A stretch of 64,000 bases of DNA, from the NCBI RefSeq assembly GCF_963678635.1, contig NC_087069.1, positions 22,290,360 through 22,354,359 on the forward strand, in the 5' to 3' direction. Below the pieces are notes generated by a model. It was not told the DNA's origin, searched no databases, and saw nothing but the letters and a program-made list of their open reading frames with translations. Positions 8,401 through 20,680 of the stretch are shown here, in pieces; within the stretch, counting starts at the first letter, position 1, and the number at the start of each line of letters is the position of its first letter. This DNA is from Symsagittifera roscoffensis. Its lineage: Eukaryota; Xenacoelomorpha; Acoela; Convolutidae. Made by a program: the position numbers and the translations under genes.

Positions 8401-9449
8401 ACTTCCAATGAAAACTAAGTGGTCAGCAATGTTATCAGTTTTGGTTAAAAAAGAAAATTTGTGGGTTTTAATTTCTATGAAACATGAATTGTTTTTGATT
8501 TACAGAAAAAACTGTTTTTTATTTGTTTGCTATTTATTTCCGCGTAGGAAACAAATTGAAAGAAAATTTTCAGAGATGGTTTCATTCAAAATTGAAAGCA
8601 AATCTTCAGAAAACAGCAACAAAGAATAGTGGCAACAGCAATAATTTTGCCAAGACATTGAGATGGACCAAATTCTCATCTGATAAAACCACAAAACATC
8701 AAAATCTATGTGTTTCAATTGATTCAGTCAAAAAACGTGCTCAAAACTAAGTATTACACCGACTGAAAAAAACTTTAATGACAAGGTTTCATCCATTTTT
8801 TTGAGCTTTGAAAGTTATTTGGTTGTATTACATTTTTTTTCTCCAGTGTCGAGATGTTAACAAACTTCGATATACAACGAAAGCTGCTGCTTATCTGGTA
8901 TGAAAACGAACAAAACCAAACATTCCTTTGTAAATAGTTTCAAGCTAATTTTTTTTCTTAAAATTTTTCTAACTTGTTTTTGTTTGGTTGTACTAGGAAG
9001 CATATTGCGCTAATATTTCAGATTTTCCAACAGTTTTTCAAATTTTGCATTAGTGTTTCAAATATTGAACTAACTTTTCAAAAATGGCACGGATACGTAC
9101 TGAGAAAGTTTGTTCTACTTTCAAATGAAGCACTAAAACATATGGAATAAATGTGTTTTTTGATCTGAAAAATTCAATAGATTTTGAGGAAACGATACCT
9201 CAGGCCGATCCTTTGATGTCAAGAAGGAAACAAAAGTTCTTAGTGCAATTCTACGAAATAAAACAAATTAAACATTAACAATGCGGTGAAGAATAAACTC
9301 AGCTCAACCCTTTGATAATACTCACACATAGACGCACATAAGTATTTTAACTTATTATGTAATAGATATACAACAAGAGAAAACCATAAGGGCTAACATA
9401 TATGAAACTATCAAGATATGGTTCAAAAGACAAAACAAAGTACTCAGCG

Positions 9450-11900
9450 TCTGAAAAGGCCAGATTTTCTTATCTGCACGAAAGATAGCGCCTCAGTGAA
9501 CTCTTTCCCGAATAAACGGAGAGAAAAACTGTTCAAGCTAGAAAGTTTTCAGAGAAAGTTTGAATTAATCAGTTTGAAAATTTTACTGAAACTGAGTGTT
9601 AACTTCTCTCACACGGATTGAGAAACTAAGTGCAGATATCAAAATATGGCATTTTCTGACCCGGACTTCCTTGATAAGTATTTGAATCCAAATATTGATA
9701 GTTTCATAGATGATAGCACTGTAGTATTGCTCTTCTTCTGTGCGAAAAAATCACTGAAAATCAAAGTAAACGTTCTCAAAAAAGCAAAATAAAAACATGA
9801 ATTTTAGCGAAAAAAACCTGAGAGTAAGACCTCATTTTTGTTCGCAAGTATAAATCAAGAACCCCAGTGTCGAGTTTTGAACAAGGTTGGATATGCAATA
9901 CAAACTGTTACTTATCTGATATGAAGCACACGTGAGCAAAGAAAAATTGAAAAGTTTTTCACAATTACGCGAAATTGTGTTCCTGCATTAGTGGACAAAA
10001 TTAAGCGCTAATTCAGGAACTTACACTCTAAAGTGCCTGCTTTCAATGTCCATTTTGGACAAAACTTCTTCCGAATTTCAATAAAAAGTTTACATAGACC
10101 AAGAGCGAATGATCAGAGCATCCATGCATGAAAATTTAATTAGTTGGTTTCAGTTACCTACCAAGGTGTTCCTGGTCTGAAAATACCAGTTCCTCTCATC
10201 TATGTGTTTTTACTTCCACTGAAAAAAAAGAAACGCAGGCTTTGTAAAATTTTTATTTTAGTGGTTTCCAATTTTTCGCCGAGATTGTTTCACGCCTCAT
10301 GAACATTTTTTTCTTCCGAATATTCAAGAAAGAGTTCACTGCGATAACAAAATTAGAGCAGATGAGGAAAACTGGTAGCCTAAAACTCGGTTTTTTTAAA
10401 AGAGTCTTTGATACCAATTATTGCTATTTTAATGGGTAGTAGCTCGGATAATTTTTCCTTGGTCTATGTCAAAATTCAACCGATTTTCCATGAAACTGTT
10501 GTCCAAAATAGAAATTGAATACAGACATTTTTGAAGAAAAAAAAACGATACTATGCTCATTTTTGTCCACTTTTCCACTAGTGAAATTAGTTTGCGTGAT
10601 CATAGAAAGAACAAAAATATTTTGAATACTAAAGTTTGTCGAATAAAGCATGTACATTTAATGAAGACATCCAGTCTGATTTTAACAAAAAGACTTGTAT
10701 GCAAGGGGAAAAACGCCAACAAAACGCTCTATAATTGAAGAAGTTGCACCTCAACTTGTATTGTTTACATTCTGTTTCGTTTCTTCGATTGACAAATAAT
10801 GCACGGAAATGTTTGCATACAGGCATATTTGTAGTAGATATGCAACGACTCGAAAAAATGCATCGAGAAAAAAGGATAATTAATTGAGCCACGCAGTGTC
10901 AAGATGTTAACAAAATTCTAGATGCAAAATAGGCTACTGCTCAAATGGTCAGAAATACATCTGAAAAAAAAGAGGAAAACAAAAATATTTCACAACTTTT
11001 GTACTAACACGCAATTTTTTCCTAATTTGTTTTGGTTGATTGCTATAGGAAAGCTGTTGCACCAAGGTTTCAAACATTGCATTAGTGTTCTGATTAAGGC
11101 ACTAGTTTTTCAAGTCGTGCACCGAAAGAGATGGAACTCGTGTGTTTTATTTTTTTTTTAAATTACACTAACTTTTTTCATCTGACTTCTAGTTCCAAAA
11201 CTCTGGAAACAGATTGTTACCCTACCAAGTTTTGCTTTTGTTTACATTACCCTTTCACGCTCTAGCCGTTTTTGTTACCCAGCAAAAATTTTCTTGTCTT
11301 CTCTAGGTAAGTTGAACCGGAGAAAAATACAAGTAAATTCGTATCTTCTGGATGAAAAAGTAATCCTATCAAAGATTTTTCGAAGCTCCAAAATAAATTT
11401 CGGTGAAATCTTGTCATAATAAATTAGTGTCATTCCCTGTTAATTAATTGGTACAAAAAGTTTGAAATCTGATAATCCTTGCGCTCTTTGCATCTGAGGA
11501 ACATTTATTGTATAGTTTCCGCCCGTTTTCAAGGATCATTTTGGACAATTTTTCTTTGAAATTGAACAAAATCTTTATAGATACCGAAAGAAAATGATCA
11601 GATCTGCCCTATAAAATCATCAAAAATTGATTTCAAAGACTTACCAGTTTCTTCCGAATTTGAAAAACCAGTTTTCCTCATCTGCAGTAAGTTTTGGATA
11701 GGTGTAATCTCCTTCTAGGAAAAAAAAAGAGACAAAAGTTGTTCGTGCAATTTGAAACATACTCAGCGATTTACATGAACTGTTCAGTGTGACAACTTTA
11801 CTAAACTCAACTGTTTTTTACAATTTTACATGTATTGTAAATTTTAGTTCAAATTGCGAAATTTGGCATTTTCAGAGCCGAAAAAAACTAACAAGTAATT
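9450..11900. repeat. direct duplication, left copy
   Basis: Aligns colinearly with 12,600-14,930 at an offset of about 3.03-3.1 kb. The stretch around 9,925-10,060 is nearly identical to 13,007-13,140, including a motif reading CACGTGAGCAAAGAAAAATTG. Elsewhere there are many substitutions and small indels. The duplicated unit itself contains one full foldback element. Confidence 0.7.
10085..10478. mobile_element. foldback (MITE-like) element, about 390 bp
   Basis: The left end (TTACATAGACCAAGAG...) and the right end (...CCTTGGTCTATGTC) are imperfect inverted repeats of roughly 130 bp. Inside the arms a second shared motif, ACCAGTTCCTCTCATCT and its complement near 10,365, is also inverted. 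No coding capacity. This size and structure fits a non-autonomous foldback or MITE-type element; no clear target-site duplication was found. Confidence 0.55.
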
Positions 11901-12599
11901 GAAACCAATTTATGATGATTTCATAGAGGGTAAAAAAACTTTCAAGCGACGCGAATTTTTCTCAGAGAAAAGTTGAAAGAATCACTTTGAAAATTTTACC
12001 AAAAATGGATGTTGATTTTTTCACGCAAATTTAAAAACTAAGTGCAGATATCGAAATCTGACACTTTCGGACCCGGACTACATTTGTAAGTCTTTGAACC
12101 GAAATGTTGATAGCTTCATTAGAGTGGCTCTGATAATTTGCTTTTTTTGTACAAAATTCGCTAAAAATCAAAGTAAATGTGGTCAAAAAGCCAATTGAAA
12201 ACGACAACTTTAGAAGAAAGACCCGAATTTGCGTTCATTTTTGTCCGCAAGTGTAAATCGAGACCTGCAGAAAAAACTAGATGAAAAACCAGTTTTCGCC
12301 CATCTGCATAAAGTTTTGCATCAATTTGACTCCTTCTAGAAAAAACAGAGAAAAAACTGTTCATGCGATGTGAAACACACTAGCGAAATAACTGAATAGT
12401 TCAGTGTTACAATTTTACTAAGCTCAACCGTTTCTTACAACCTGACACGTAATGAAAATTCATTTCAAATTGTGATGATTTTATAGAGGGCAGCGCTGGT
12501 CAATTTTCCATGGTCTATGCAAAGTTTGTTTTGAAAAATTCTTTCTAAAAGACACCAAAATCATCCTTGAAAACAGGCATTTTGAAGAAAATAATTTTC

Positions 12600-14930
12600 G
12601 CCTGTTTCAGCATCTAAGTGAAGCCTTTCTCGAAAAAGCGGAGTAGAAAAATTGTTGAAGTGACTTGAAACATTCTCAGAGTTAAGTTGAAACATTCAGT
12701 TTGAAAACTATACTAAAATGGGATGTTGACTATTCTCTCGCGAATTGAAAAACTAATCCAAATACGGCATATTCAGACCCGGATTACATTGGTAAATACT
12801 TGAACACAAATATTGATAGTTTCATAGATGGTAGTTCTAGATTTGCTCGTCTTCTGTATAAGGAAATCACTGAAAATCAAAGAAAACGTTGTCAAAAAAA
12901 GGAAATTGATTTGCGTTCATTTACGTTCGCAGGTATAAATCAAAAAACGCAGTTTCGAGATTTGAACAAGGTTTGATGTACAATACAAACTGTTGCTATC
13001 TGATATGAAGCACACGTGAGCAAAGAAAAATTGAAAAGTTTTTCACAATTACGCGAAATTGTGTTCCTGCATTAGTGGACAAAATTAAGCGCTAATTCAG
13101 GAACTTACACTCTAAAGTGAATGCTTTCATTGTCCATTCTGGACAACACTTCTTCCGAAATTAAATTTTTTTTACACCAACCAACAGCGAATGATCAAAG
13201 CAACCCTGCATGAAACTATCATTAAGTGGTTTCAATTATCTATCAGGGTATTCCTGGTCTGAAAATACCAGTTTTTCTCATCTGTATGTATTTTTACCTT
13301 CACTGAGAAAGTAAGAAACGCAGTTCTAGTAAAATTTTCACTTTAATTGTTTCCTTTTTTTCGCCAAGATTGTTTCAATTTTTTTCTTCCGGCTATTCAA
13401 CAAAGAGTTCAGTGCGATAACAAACTTAGAGCAGATGAGGAAAACTGGTAACTTAAACTCGGTTTTTTCAAAGAGTCTTCGATACCAATTATTGCTAGTT
13501 TAATGGATAGTAGCTCTGATAATTTTATCTTGGTCTATGCCAAAATTCAACCGATCTTCCAAGAAAAAGGTTCCAAAAAAATTGACATTAAGGACAGACA
13601 TTTTAGCAAAAAAAAATTAATTTATGCTTAATTTTGTTCACTTGTCCACAAGTGTAATTAGTTTGCTTGATTATAGAAAGAACATAAACATTTTGAATTC
13701 TACTGTTTGTTTTTATTCAAGTAAGGCATGTAATTTTGATGAAGACATCTGGTCTGATTTTAACAGAAAGACTTGCATGCCAGGGAAAACACGAACAAAA
13801 CGCTAAATAACTGAACAAGTTGCACCTCAACTTGTATTGTTCACATTCTGTTTCGTTTCTTTCATTGATCAATTAATGCACGGAAATGTTTGTAAACAGG
13901 TATATTTTAGTAGAAAACAAGAAAATTGTTTGACACACAGTGTCGAGATGTCAAAAATTTCTAGATGCAAGGTAAGCTATTGCTCAAATGGTATGAAATA
14001 CATCTGGAAAAATGACCAAAAACAAATTTCGCAACATTTTTGTCCTAGAACTCAATTTTTTTCCTAATTTGTTTTTTGTTAATTGCTTTAGGAAATAGGT
14101 TGCACCAATGTTTCAAACATTGCTTTAGTGATCTGATTACTGCACTAAATTTTCAAGTATTGCACCAAAACATATAGAATTTGTGTGTTTTGAATTTAAA
14201 AAAAATACACTCACTTTTTTCATCTGACTTCTAACTCTATAACTGAAAAACGATATTTTTGTTACCCTACTGAGTTTGTTTTTTACCTTACACATGCGCA
14301 CTCTTGTCGTTTTTGTTACCCTTCAAACTTTTCCTTGTCTTTTTCTCAAGGTAAGTTTAATCAGAGAAAAAAAATATGCAAGTAAATTCGTATCTTCTGT
14401 CTAAAAAAATAACCATATCAAAGGTTTTTTGAAGCTCCAAATGAAATGTCCGTAGAATCTTGACATAATAAATTGGTGTCATTTCCTGTTAAGTAGTTCA
14501 AAATAAAATGAGATTTGATAAACCTTGCGCTCTTTGCATCTGAAGAACATTTTTGTATTCCTTGATCACCATGTTTTCAAGAATGATTTTGTACAACTTT
14601 GAATGAAATTGAACAAAAACTTTGCACAGACCAAGAGCAAATTGTTAGAACTGCCCTTTATGAAATTATCAAAAGTTGGTCTCAAAGACTAACCTGTTTT
14701 TTCCGGGTTTCCAGTGAGTTTTGCAGTGAGTTTTACATTGGTGTAAAATTTTTCTGTGAAAAAAACAGAGAAAAAAAGTTGTTCTTGCGATTTGAAACAT
14801 ACTCAGCGATATTAATGAACTGTTCAGGTGACGCTTTTCTAAACTCGGCTGTTTCTTACAATTTGACACGTATTGAAAAACTTAGTTCAGATTGTTAAAA
14901 TTGGCCTTCAAATTAGCCGAAAAAAAAACT
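12600..14930. repeat. direct duplication, right copy
   Basis: Partner of 9,450-11,900. Order of blocks is kept, but indels are frequent, so the duplication is old except for the near-identical 130-bp stretch around 13,007-13,140. Confidence 0.7.
13168..13556. mobile_element. foldback element, second copy
   Basis: Same structure as 10,085-10,478, carried along by the larger direct duplication; the left terminus is more decayed (ACACCAACCAACAGCG). Confidence 0.5.
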
Positions 14931-15014
14931 TATAAGACTTTGAAACCAACTTATGATGATTTCATAGCGGGCAGCGCTGGTCATTATCCCATGGTCTGTG
15001 CAAAGTTTTCGTTT
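14615..15014. mobile_element. foldback element, third copy
   Basis: Left end TTTGCACAGACCAAGAGC and right end CCATGGTCTGTGCAAAG are a near-perfect terminal inverted repeat. The arms extend inward with mismatches through the ATCAAAAGTTGGT / ACCAACTTATGAT region. About 400 bp, non-coding. Confidence 0.55.
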
Positions 15015-17329
15015 AAATTATCTGTAAAAGATGACCAAAATCTCTCTTGAAAATTGGCATTTTAAAGAAAAAATCTGAGTTTGCCCCTATTTCAGCATCT
15101 AAGTGCACGCTTTTTCGAAAAAGTGGAGTCACAATATTTTAGGCGACGTGCAAAGTTTTTGCTCATTCTCTCTGCAAATGATGTTTAAAATCATCCTTGA
15201 AAACAGGCTTTTTAGAGAAAAATATCTAAATTTGCGCCTATTTCAGCATCTGAGTGAAATCTTTCTCGAATAAGCGGAGTAAAATTTTGTTCAAGCGACT
15301 TGAATTATTCTCAGAGAAAAGTTGAAAGAATCAGTTTGAGAACTCAACATTATTTGGTTGTTGACTTTTCTCACACAGATTTAAAAACTAAGTAAAGATA
15401 TCGAAATATGGCATTTCCAGACCCAGGTTACTTTGGTTAGTCTTTGAACCCAAATCTTGCTAGCTTCTTAGATGGTAGCTCTGAGAATTTGTTTTTCTTT
15501 TGTGTACAAAATTTGCTAAAAAAAGGTGTTTGTTGTCAAAAACTCCAATTGAAAACAAGAACGTCGGAGGGAAAGACCTTAGTTTGCTATCCTTTTTGTC
15601 CGCAATTGTAAATCGAGACCCCCCAGAAAAAATTAGTTTGAAAAAAAAAGTTTCCTCGTCTGCAGTAACTTTTGCATCGGTGTAAACTCTTTCAAGAAAA
15701 AACGGAGAACAAAATGTTCAAGCGATGTAAAACATACTTAGCAATATAAATGAGTTTACCTAACCCAACTGTTTCTATCAATTTGACACGTATTGAAAAA
15801 TTCAGTTCACATTATGAAAATTAGCTTTTCAGAGCCGAAAAAAAAACAAGTCTTTCAAACCAATTTATGACGCTTTCATGGAGGGCAGCGCTCGTCATTT
15901 TCCCATGGTCTGTGCAAAGTTTTCGTTTAAATTATCTGTAAAAGATGATCAAAATCTCCCTTGAAAATTGGCATTTTAAAGAAAAAATCTGAATTTGCAC
16001 CTATTTCAGGATCTAAGTGCACGCTTTTTCGAAAAAGTGGAGTCACAATATTTTAGGCGACATGAAACAATCTTAGAGAAAAGATGAAATAATCAATTTC
16101 AAAACTTTACTTAAATAAGATGTTGTTTTTTCTCACGCGGATCGAAAAACTAAGTGCAGAAATCGAAATATGGCTTGTTCTTACCCGGATTACATTGGTA
16201 AGTATTTGAATCCATATCTTGATAGTTTCATAGATGGTAGCTGTGATGAATTGTTTATCTACTATGTACAAAGTTTGCTTACAATCAAGGTAAATAATGT
16301 CAACAAAGCCGATCAAGACCTAATTTGCGTTCATTTTTGTCCACAAGTGTATATCAAGACCCACTGAAAATGCCCATTTGAAAAAACCAGTTTTCACTGT
16401 CTGCAGTAAGTTTTGTATCGGTGTAAACTCTTTCTAGAAAAAAACGGAGAAAAAATTTTGTTTATGTGATTTGAAACTTACATAGCAATATGAGTGGATT
16501 GTTCAGTTTGACAACTTTACTAAGCTCAGCTGTTTCTTGCAATTTGACACGTATTGAAAAATTTAGTTCAGATTGTGAAAAATGGCATTTTCAGAGCGAA
16601 AAAAAAATCTAACAAGTATTTGAAACCAACTTATGATGATTTCACGGAGGGCAGTGCTGGTCAATTTCCCATGGATTATGCAATGTTTTTATGTTTTTTT
16701 TATTCTCTGTAAAAGAGAACAGAATCATCCATGAAAACAGGCATTCTAAAGAGAAAATTCTGAATTTGCGCATAATTTCTTCCACAAAGCTACCAGTAAA
16801 TGTAACATTTCGCCCGGTCTCTAAAAATATTCACTGTCCCGTACTGCACTAAACAGTCAGAACTTGAAGGTCATATCTTGTTTTTAACTGCCTTTAGACT
16901 GCCCGAGCTAGACCTACTAAAACTGTCAAGGCAACCACTTTTCCAAAATGCAGTTTTGGATTCGATTCCAAATTACCCAGTGTCGAGTTCTGTTTTTAAT
17001 TAGACCTAGAGTCGCGAATCTCTGGGTTTCACTTTGTTTTGATCTTACTCGATTTTTGTGATTATATTTGAAGACAAGTCACAAGTGCAGTCTCAAGTTT
17101 CAGTCTTCTAGCTGCTCCTAATATTCTAATATAATTCAAGTATATATAAACATGTGTAATTATATCGTCACATAGTTTATTAGCGCTGTTCTGAATTCAA
17201 CTTCAATATTCCGTACGGTGAAGGATTTTTTTAACCTTTTTGAATCGGCGCTCACAGTTGACGATAGTCTTTTTTTGTGACACCCTTCTAAATGATAAAA
17301 TAGGAATCTTCTAGGTTTGCAAGAAAAAA

Positions 17330-17535
17330 CTAGACCCTTCCGGATCACCGAAAGGAGAGCCGTCGAATAAGGAACCTTGCGAGAAAGAAAAAATTGGCAA
17401 ATTTTGAATTAGCAAAAAGGACTTTTCCGAATTGTCAAATAAGGACACCTCCGGATCGGCAGAGTAAGGACCCTTCCCGATTGGTAAAAATGCACCCTTC
17501 GGATACACTAGAATTTTCGTGACCCCTCCGGTTTT
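17330..17535. repeat. degenerate short-unit array around GGACCCTTCCGGATTGG
   Basis: About seven imperfect units of roughly 24-28 bp, each with a GGAC(C/A)C-type start, a CCGGATYG core and an A-rich end (for example AATAAGGACACCTCCGGATC). The matching array in the partner block at 48,040-48,335 has more units. Confidence 0.6.
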
Positions 17536-18122
17536 ACTGGGAAAGTCCAGACCCATCCGCGTACGGACCTGAGTTTTTTAATCTCTGAGTTTGTCGAATA
17601 AGGAAGTGTTCTGTAGTAATTTGTCCCCTCCGGATGCATAATAAGCTCCTTATTTTGCTTTTTCTACTAACTGGGAGGTGCGTCTTAAGTGAAAAAAACT
17701 TTTTGTTTTCTTTATTCTAGTCTTTCTGACCCATGATGGTCTACTAAAAAACACGATAAAATAGCCTTACACGACTGTTGAAACCCTTTGGTCAGATGGT
17801 AAGGACTTAAGAAAAAAAATTAAATATCGGGAACGCTTCAAATTTTTGATGTTGTAGGTTCTGCCTGTTTTTTTTGCAATATTTGTCTTGGGGCTTAACC
17901 ATGGCTGATTTGATCTCAAATGGCTTACATTTTACTAGTTCAGTTTAAAAGAAAACTATTAAAAACGTTTCGGCCGAAAAAATTTGCAAAAAAAACAACG
18001 TAATTTGGACTCCCCCGGATTGGTGAAGCCGCTAAATCAAACACGGTAAGTCCGATTTCTCTCGGATCTGGAAGGCTCTAGGTAAACAGGTTATGAAATC
18101 TCACGATTCATTAGTAAGCCTC

Positions 18123-18433
18123 ACCGGAAAGTTAATTCCTATCGCGATAAAAAAAAATTTCGAAAAGTTTTCTCCTTTAAAAAATCGCAAAAAATTGAAA
18201 TGCGATACTTGTTTTCTTCCAACAATATCGTGGCTAAATCTTGATGGTTCCACCGCTTATAATAGTCAAATTAGGGTTTAACTCACTAAATTGGTGCTTT
18301 TCACTGATATCAAAAATCGAGATATCTCAACAAACGCGTTTTGTGAGGGGATCAAAATTTCAATGTTTGATATTAAAACATGGTCTGTTGATGGTCTGAT
18401 TGTTTGAAAAACCGGATAATAATATCAATATCA
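18123..18433. repeat. near-identical 310-bp direct repeat, left copy
   Basis: From ACCGGAAAGTTAATTCC to ATATCAATATCA, almost identical to 19,391-19,702 with only a few differences. Both lie within or next to LTR-like sequence whose other copies are far more diverged (compare 49,150-49,440). Confidence 0.85.
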
Positions 18434-18479
18434 TAAGTAAAAACAGTAGTAATGATACTATTATACTCCTTCGGGTCCG

Positions 18480-19340
18480 TTCAATCTCTGAATTAGGGTG
18501 CTTAACTCGGAAATTCGCAACCCGGTGAGACGTCACTTCAGTGCAGTTACTTTCGTACCCTCCATAGCTTGTTAGCGTTCTCTCTGTACTAAAAGGGATA
18601 CAAAAAGTTTTAACGATAACCAACAGTCAATTTTTTTTGTCCTTGTGACCCTTCCTGCTGCTCTTCTCACTGCTGATTTGGTCCTAATATTTAATCACTC
18701 GACCTTTCTGGATTGATTGAAAAATATCATTAACGTGCTTGAATACTAAAACAACCCTACAGAACAGTCCCCCTCCCCTTTCCCTTTCTCGATATTGAAG
18801 TTTTCGTCGTTAACTAGAATAAAAAAACTGAAATAGGGAGTCCGGAAAAATAAGAGGCAGTCGATTAGGACCCTTAAAATTAGCATCCAATCGGCGCGGA
18901 GGCTTGCTTTTATGTACTCGCTGAATATGATGTTATGAAAAGCACCCAGGAGCGCCATAGTTCAAAATTTGGCTTAGTTCAAACTTTGATTTTTTTTTGA
19001 TGCAGTGTGGATGTGTCATATGATTTGATTGAGTGGTTTTGGAAACACTTAGTATTTATTTATGAGAGGCCTGAGTCAGAAGTATAATTGAATTATTCCA
19101 GCGTTCATGATAATTTTTAATGAACTAAGATGACTGTTCACTTTGTGAAGACATGAAAGGCTTGGGTAATCTCCAGAAGAGGGAAATTATTTCATTGTTC
19201 CTTCTAGCCGCCACAGAGTTTCTTATTTTTTATATAGGACCGTTGAAAACTAAAATGATTCCGGAGTGGACTAGACTTGGTAGGATAATTTTAGCTTGTT
19301 GGTTGGCAGGAGCTTCCTGAATCCGAACATTTTTTAGCCT
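18480..19340. repeat. long imperfect inverted repeat, left arm
   Basis: Reverse complement of about 20,680-21,285. Matching pieces include CTGCTGCTCTTCTCACTGCT, GAATATGATGTTATGAAAAG, CGATTAGGACCC/GAGTCGATT-type blocks and TTTTAGCTTGTTGGTTGG. The first 110 bp overlap the right end of the LTR-like block. Confidence 0.75.
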
Positions 19341-19390
19341 AGAAGAAAGAGTTCTAATTAGGACATGGCAATGGAAGTTGGAAAGAAATT

Positions 19391-19702
19391 ACCGGAAAGT
19401 TAATTCCTATCGCGATAAATAAAAAATTTCGAAAAGTTTTCTCTTTTAAAAAATCGCAAAAAATTGAAATGCGATACTTGTTTTCTTCCAACAATATCGT
19501 GGCTAAATCTTGATGGTTCCACCGCTTATAATAGTCAAATTAGGGTTTAACTCACTAAATTGGTGCTTTTCACTGATTTCAAAAATCGAGATATCTCAAC
19601 AAACGCGTTTTGTGAGGGGATCAAAATTTCAATGTTTGATATTAAAACATGGTCTGTTGATGGTCTGATTGTTTGAAAAACGGGATAATAATATCAATAT
19701 CA
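19391..19702. repeat. near-identical 310-bp direct repeat, right copy
   Basis: Partner of 18,123-18,433 at an offset of 1,268-1,269 bp. Identity drops sharply at both ends, so the boundaries are well defined. Confidence 0.85.
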
Positions 19703-20680
19703 CCATATTCTCGCAAGCAGATTAGTGAAAAAGGGTTAGAGGGCTACAGCGATGTACTTTGATGCCATTTTTAGCTTGTAGTGAATCAGTATAACGTGGA
19801 TAATTTTCTTTTGATTCATTTTGTAAATTCTGTTTGGTGTCACTGTACCATTTTGATGACTTACTCGCAGTTCACTGAGGACATTAACCGGGACAGTCCT
19901 GGGAGTGTCTGTCATTCGAACAGAATGTTCCCAAAAATGTTCATCGAAAATAATTTTTTTGAAAGTAGTTCAACTGTACGAAAGAACAGTTTCGATGACT
20001 AACGGTCTTTTTCGACAAAATTATCGGATTGCCAAGTGTCAAGTTGAGCTGACATGCTTCTTTTTCAAAAGTTCGATCGAATAGAAAGACACGTAACCTT
20101 TCTGTCGCGAACACTGAAAAAGAGCGAAAATCAGAACCGTGACTTTTGCTTAAAAAAGTAAGAACCACCATGAGAAAGATAAAAACAACCTTAGAGACAG
20201 TTATAGAGAAAACGAGACGAAGGCTTCCCAGTTGTAACGATTGTGCTGTTACAATCGTTACAAGGAGAACGCTGGAAGTGAAGGCAGCAACCCCTTCTGA
20301 TGGTGAAGAAGTCGTCTCTTCAAGGATTTTGAAGAAACCGGAAGGGTCAAGAGAAACACTTCTGAACTGTCATTTCAATAATTTTCAGCTTCCAGAGATG
20401 TCCTAAAAAAAATTTTAACATCTTTTTTTCAATTTAAGGCTATGAGAAGCTAAGGGTTAAGGAAATGGTCAACTCATATCCGATGGAGAGGGTGATTTTA
20501 TCGACTGTACAAAACAAAAGTAATATGGTAACTTGATAGTAATAACGTATCTACCCTGTTTTTAGGAGATACCTCGTGTCTGGGTATACTGTAACCTAGC
20601 CTTGAGTTCACAATTTTGCATATATTTAAATTATTTTGCGCGACTCGACTGAAGAAATCTGATTTTCCTATTTTAAAAAA
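19703..20680. other. spacer of the inverted repeat, with a perfect 13-bp hairpin
   Basis: TTGTAACGATTGT (20,232-20,244) pairs perfectly with ACAATCGTTACAA (20,251-20,263) around GCTGTT. It lies inside an 86-codon, basic N-terminal ORF (20,146-20,406, plus) that I do not recognise. Nothing else is supported in the spacer. Confidence 0.5.

Larger units (their letters stand above)
8400..16790. repeat. mosaic of degenerate foldback repeats
   Basis: At least a dozen diverged copies of a few sequence blocks fill this stretch. The most recognisable is the block containing TTGATAGTTTCATAGATGG followed by TAGCTCTGATAATTTGCT (near 9,690, 12,100, 12,815, 15,460 and 16,225) and its reverse complement starting CATAGACCAAGAGC (near 10,095 and 14,625). 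Another block, with GACACGTATTGAAAAATT and a nearby GGGCAGCGCTGGTC, recurs near 12,440-12,500, 14,860-14,985, 15,785-15,895 and 16,545-16,660. Short ORFs here are chance products of the repeats. I see no gene or RNA. Confidence 0.75.
16797..18600 (-). mobile_element. LTR-like block (candidate 3' LTR of the gypsy element)
   Basis: Homologous, in the same orientation, to 47,478-49,606. Shared landmarks in order: GCCCGAGCTAGACCTA, TCAAGGCAACCACTTTTCC, TTTGAATCGGCGCT, the GGACCC/CCGGAT repeat array, CCGATTTCTCTCGGATCTGG and the right end GTTAGCG..CTCTCTGTA. The two blocks bracket the minus-strand gypsy remains, and the block at 47.5-49.6 kb sits just upstream of its Gag, as expected for LTRs. Length of about 1.8 kb is long for gypsy LTRs, and I did not find exact TG...CA ends or a primer-binding site, so a satellite-like or non-autonomous repeat is the alternative. 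Confidence 0.45.
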
